Shown: positions 40,745 to 40,976 of the stretch, in pieces
How the letters are laid out: every line of letters starts with the position of its first letter
How positions within the stretch are numbered: the stretch's first letter is position 1
Origin: Verrucomicrobiota bacterium
GTDB taxonomy: Bacteria > Verrucomicrobiota > Verrucomicrobiia > JABWAM01
Length of the DNA: 40,976 bases
Assembly (NCBI GenBank): GCA_023269615.1
Contig: JAHFSY010000039.1
Span: forward strand, 1 to 40,976
Direction: 5' to 3'
Translations under genes and position numbers: made by a program
The notes under the pieces: generated by a model
The model's input: the letters and a program-made list of their open reading frames with translations, nothing else
What the model was told of the DNA's origin: nothing
The model's database searches: none

Positions 40745-40976
40745 AGTTGTTCTTCGACAGCAGCGTGCTCATCGCGGCGTGCATGTCACCCCAAGGTGTG
40801 TCCCGGGCGTTCTTTCAAAAGCCAAAACGGCCTTGGGAACTCATCACGTGCTCGTATTGCGCACATGAAGTTCAGCGAAATCTCACGCGATTGCGGCCGT
40901 CCGCGCTGGCGGATTGGACCTCGATTTCCGGCGCGATGACCATCGTGCCCGACGCCCTCACCATGCCGTATCCACT
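40741..40976 (+). CDS. PIN-domain (VapC-like) toxin, cut by the window end
   Basis: The reading frame from TTG at 40741 stays open to the end of the window (78 codons). The start of the protein, LKLFFDSSVLIAACMSP, shows the first conserved acidic residue of PIN-domain ribonucleases (FFDSSVLI), and ELITCSYCAHEVQRNLTRL supplies the next expected acidic position (E in HEVQRN). The remaining acidic residues lie beyond the window. TTG overlaps the antitoxin stop as TTGA; a second TTG six bases on is possible. PIN toxins of TA pairs cleave RNA, often tRNA, and are silenced by the cognate antitoxin. Confidence 0.8.
   Translation, partial: MKLFFDSSVLIAACMSPQGVSRAFFQKPKRPWELITCSYCAHEVQRNLTRLRPSALADWTSISGAMTIVPDALTMPYP

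Overview
The window looks like a chromosomal contig of a Gram-negative bacterium, most probably of the Verrucomicrobiota (PVC superphylum). The reasons are indirect: two pseudopilin-like proteins with an [17 protein letters not shown]-terminus and an H-x11-DG C-terminal motif, a LacI gene directly coupled to one of them, an OprO/P-type porin, a GxxExxY-family gene, a ceramidase-like hydrolase, weak or absent Shine-Dalgarno sequences, and intergenic spaces filled with imperfect palindromes. No rRNA gene is present, so this placement is inferred from gene families.

Layout. 1-3.8 kb: serS, then a leftward three-gene unit HIT hydrolase > phoH > pxpA. 4-6.6 kb: a TPR/AAA+ ATPase and a TPR membrane protein, both rightward. 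6.6-10.3 kb: a solitary HigA-like regulator, then leftward aldehyde dehydrogenase and class III aminotransferase (GABA or putrescine type). 10.4-15.9 kb: a tight leftward operon of LacI regulator > pseudopilin > membrane-anchored binding-protein-like protein > sialidase-like BNR protein > AXE1-type esterase, with two ATGA stop/start overlaps and a candidate operator in front of lacI. 15.9-18.6 kb: a 939-bp element with terminal inverted repeats that encloses a GxxExxY gene, then a ceramidase-like gene, then a 173-bp element with the same ends. 18.7-37.8 kb: a long rightward, mostly overlapping cluster: secreted 1007-aa unknown > MoxR AAA+ ATPase > DUF58 > BatA-like vWA protein > second vWA membrane protein > DUF4175-like protein > DUF4159 protein > thioredoxin-HEAT-glutaredoxin-CcdA fusion > amidase > pseudopilin. 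37.8-41 kb: porin, a third copy of the short element, a two-gene unit for a small membrane protein and a ferredoxin, tRNA-Ala(CGC), and a VapB/VapC-like pair cut by the window end.

How the parts may work together. The MoxR cluster resembles the widespread MoxR-DUF58-vWA envelope modules, thought to act as chaperone systems, but here it is joined to a large predicted thiol-redox protein that carries its own electron-transfer membrane domain. The LacI operon looks like a sensing-and-degradation unit for a decorated glycan or glycolipid; the divergent ceramidase-like gene on the far side of the inserted element may once have belonged to it.

The least ordinary observation is the repeat family with CAGGG(C/T)TTACGCA ends. 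One long copy carries the GxxExxY (PD-(D/E)xK-like) gene between inverted ends, while two short copies without genes lie 2.5 and 23.5 kb away. This is the pattern of a small mobile unit with non-autonomous derivatives. That the GxxExxY protein acts on the element is inference.
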